Assembly (NCBI RefSeq): GCF_002215495.1
Contig: NZ_CP021378.1
Span: 952,417 to 1,016,416, forward strand
Length of the DNA: 64,000 nucleotides
From: Porphyrobacter sp. CACIAM 03H1
Lineage (GTDB): Bacteria; Pseudomonadota; Alphaproteobacteria; Sphingomonadales; Sphingomonadaceae
Direction: 5' to 3'
Both the position numbers and the translations under genes were made by a program. The notes under the pieces are model-generated. The model ran no database searches, was not told the origin of the DNA, and worked only from the letters and a program-made list of their open reading frames with translations. Shown here in pieces: positions 59,814-64,000 of the stretch. Each line of letters opens with the position of its first letter. Within the stretch, counting starts at the first letter, position 1.

Positions 59814-60853
59814 GCGCCCGTGACCGCCTTCTCGCCGCCGCCGCTGAGCGCGTCCTGATCTTCGACGGCGCCTTCGGCACGCAGATCCAGGAAAGGAAGC
59901 TGACCGAGGCGGATTATGCGGGCGACCTCGGCCTGCCCGCCGACCAGAAGGGCAACAACGACATCCTCGCCCTGACCCGCCCCGACGTGATCGCCGACAT
60001 CACCCGCGCCTATCTCGACGCGGGCTCGGACGTGGTCTCGACCAACACCTTCTCCGCCAACCGCATCAGCCAGGCCGATTATGCGGCCGAAGGTCTGGTG
60101 CGCGAGATCAACCTCGCAAGCGGCCGGATCGCGCGCGCGCTCGCTGATGAATACGCGGCGAGGGACGGCAAGCCCCGCTTCGTCGCCGGCGCGATCGGCC
60201 CGACCAACAAGACGCTGTCCCTCAGCCCCGATGTCGAGGACCCGGGCTTCCGCGAGATCGACTTCGATTATCTGGTGGACGTCTACCACGAACAGGCCGC
60301 CGCGCTGGTCGAGGGCGGGGTGGACTTCATCCTGATCGAGACCGTGTTCGACACCCTCAACGCCAAGGCCGGGATCATGGCGGTGAAGAAGCTCGAGCGC
60401 GAGCTGGGCCGCGAGGTGCCGGTGATGATCTCGATGACGCTCACCGACCTGTCGGGCCGCAACCTTTCGGGCCACACGGTCGAGGCCTTCTGGTATGCGG
60501 TCCGCCACGCCAAGCCGCTCACCATCGGCCTCAATTGCAGCTTCGGCGCCGAACAGCTGCGGCCCCACGTCAAGGTGCTCTCGCAGATCGCCGACACGCT
60601 GCTGCTGATCTACCCCAACGCGGGTCTGCCCAACGAGCTCGGCGCCTATGACGAGGAGCCCGAGACGACCGCGGGCCTCGTCAAGGACTGGGCCGATCAC
60701 GGGCAGGTCAACATCCTCGGCGGATGCTGCGGCTCCTCGCCCGCCCACATCGCCGCGATCGCCAAGGCGGTCGAGAACAGCGCGCCGCGCGCCATCCCGC
60801 AGCCCGAACCGGCGATGAAGCTGGCGGGGCTCGAGGCGTTTATCGCGGCCTGA
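59810..60853 (+). CDS. Methionine synthase, homocysteine-binding domain as a separate protein
   Basis: A 347-residue protein matching the first module of cobalamin-dependent methionine synthase. VLIFDGAFGTQIQERKL opens the barrel and the zinc-binding cysteines appear as GLNCSFGAEQLR and the paired Cys in LGGCCGSSPAHI. In E. coli this module is joined to the rest of MetH. Together with the next gene it totals about 1217 residues, close to full-length MetH (1227), so this is a clean split and not a decayed gene. The ATG overlaps the metF stop by 4 bp. Confidence 0.92.
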   Translation: MSARDRLLAAAAERVLIFDGAFGTQIQERKLTEADYAGDLGLPADQKGNNDILALTRPDVIADITRAYLDAGSDVVSTNTFSANRISQADYAAEGLVREINLASGRIARALADEYAARDGKPRFVAGAIGPTNKTLSLSPDVEDPGFREIDFDYLVDVYHEQAAALVEGGVDFILIETVFDTLNAKAGIMAVKKLERELGREVPVMISMTLTDLSGRNLSGHTVEAFWYAVRHAKPLTIGLNCSFGAEQLRPHVKVLSQIADTLLLIYPNAGLPNELGAYDEEPETTAGLVKDWADHGQVNILGGCCGSSPAHIAAIAKAVENSAPRAIPQPEPAMKLAGLEAFIAA

Positions 60854-60861
60854 CCTCACCC

Positions 60862-60926
60862 CCGTTCGTGTCGAGCGAAGTCGAGACACATACACGGGGC
60901 CTCTCGACTACGCTCGAGGCGAACGG
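60862..60926. repeat. 65-bp palindromic element between the two metH parts
   Basis: Outer arms CCGTTCG (60862-60868) and CGAACGG (60920-60926) enclose two inner hairpins: GTGTC...GACAC (60868-60889) and CCTC...GAGG (60900-60919). The inner sequence TCGAGCGAAGTCGAGACAC is of a type I associate with dispersed intergenic palindromes in Sphingomonadales. It fills most of the 91-bp gap and may form an mRNA structure. Confidence 0.7.
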
Positions 60927-60944
60927 AATTGAGAACCTGAGACA

Positions 60945-63557
<2,613 letters not shown>

Positions 63558-63576
63558 CCTTGCGCGCGGACCGGCG

Positions 63577-64000
63577 ATGATGCGCGGCATGATCCGCCGC
63601 CTCCTCGCCGCCCTCGCTTGCCTCACCGCCGCGCCGCTTGCCGCGCAGGACGCGCCTCCACCCGCCACCGTGGTCGTCTATTTCGACCAGCAGACGGTCC
63701 GCCCGCTGATCGTCGAGGGGTTGGCGAACAAGGAGAGGGGCCGCGCCGTGGAGGCGAATGATCCGGTGCGGATCGCCTCGATCTCGAAGCTGATCATGGC
63801 GCTCACCGCGCTCAGGCTGATGGACGAGGGCAAGGTCGATTTGGACCGCGATGTCTCGGACTATCTCGGTTGGAGGCTGCGCTCGCCCCATCACCCCGAC
63901 GCGCCCGTCACCCTCGCCCACCTACTGATGCACCGCGCCGGGCTGTCGGATGCGGCTGGCTACTCGATCCCGCTCGGCGCAAGCCTAGAGGCGAAGCTCG
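63577..64000 (+). CDS. Serine hydrolase, beta-lactamase family, N-terminal part (3' truncated by window edge)
   Basis: The frame is open to the end of the window (about 141 residues). A signal peptide (LLAALACLTAAPLAAQDAPP) precedes a class C beta-lactamase-like fold: the catalytic S-x-x-K is SISKLIMALTALRLMDEGKV, then LDRDVSDYLGW and LAHLLMHRAGLSD. It is exported, probably an esterase, D-aminopeptidase or peptidase of the serine hydrolase group; its true activity needs the missing part. The start is one of three closely spaced ATGs at 63577, 63580 or 63589. Confidence 0.85.
   Translation, partial: MMRGMIRRLLAALACLTAAPLAAQDAPPPATVVVYFDQQTVRPLIVEGLANKERGRAVEANDPVRIASISKLIMALTALRLMDEGKVDLDRDVSDYLGWRLRSPHHPDAPVTLAHLLMHRAGLSDAAGYSIPLGASLEAKL

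Overview
The window is high-GC DNA from an alphaproteobacterium, most likely Sphingomonadales and plausibly Erythrobacteraceae. The evidence is: three large TonB-dependent receptors, a complete NepR/EcfG/PhyR general stress response (GSR) locus with its own sensor kinase, a PHA synthase with a phasin, a methionine synthase split into two genes, and a BciA-like chlorophyllide vinyl-reductase as found in aerobic anoxygenic phototrophs. The genus is an inference. No phage, insertion sequence, integrase or CRISPR array was recognised.

Layout. 1-2906: end of a TonB-dependent receptor, a TauE/SafE exporter and an Amj-like lipid II flippase. 3099-8110: five genes joined by four 4-bp stop/start overlaps, encoding a GNAT-like protein of unknown function, an E1-like (ThiF/MoeB) enzyme, a multi-pass membrane protein, a GNAT-like protein and an Acg-type nitroreductase. 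This is the best candidate for an undescribed pathway. 8213-14902: LOG protein, thiD, a secreted unknown, DUF1272, glmM, a DAACS symporter and sodB. 14985-18936: the GSR locus, with a perfect EcfG promoter for nepR-ecfG, a candidate small RNA ending in a strong terminator, and a 29-bp repeat found 3' of two neighbouring genes.

18937-28324: a second large GNAT-like protein, a desaturase, lptF-lptG-GNAT, clpS-DUF427, and phaC-phasin with dyad operators. 28484-36321: an AlaC-like aminotransferase; a membrane-anchored LuxR-type HTH protein followed by two unknown genes; a RadC-like/winged-helix pair; a crotonase; a trypsin-like protease with Sel1/Hcp-type repeats; and an acyl-CoA thioesterase. 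tRNA-Cys and tRNA-Thr follow. 37058-43001: two convergent TonB-dependent receptors sharing a bidirectional terminator.

43539-47199: a Gtr-like glycan modification operon (GT2, methyltransferase, GtrA, large membrane protein). 47206-49931: a D-aminoacylase-type amidohydrolase and the BciA-like reductase. 49983-57809: a divergent galactoside locus, with GH36 and GH42 on one strand and an SSS symporter, galT and galK on the other. 57895-63557: the methionine branch (ArsR-methyltransferase fusion, metF, metH in two parts) headed by a perfect dyad. The window ends inside a serine hydrolase gene.

Starts were assigned from Shine-Dalgarno position, stop/start overlap and family length. Several are GTG or TTG and are flagged. 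All functions are read from the translated sequence by motif recognition; no database search was run.
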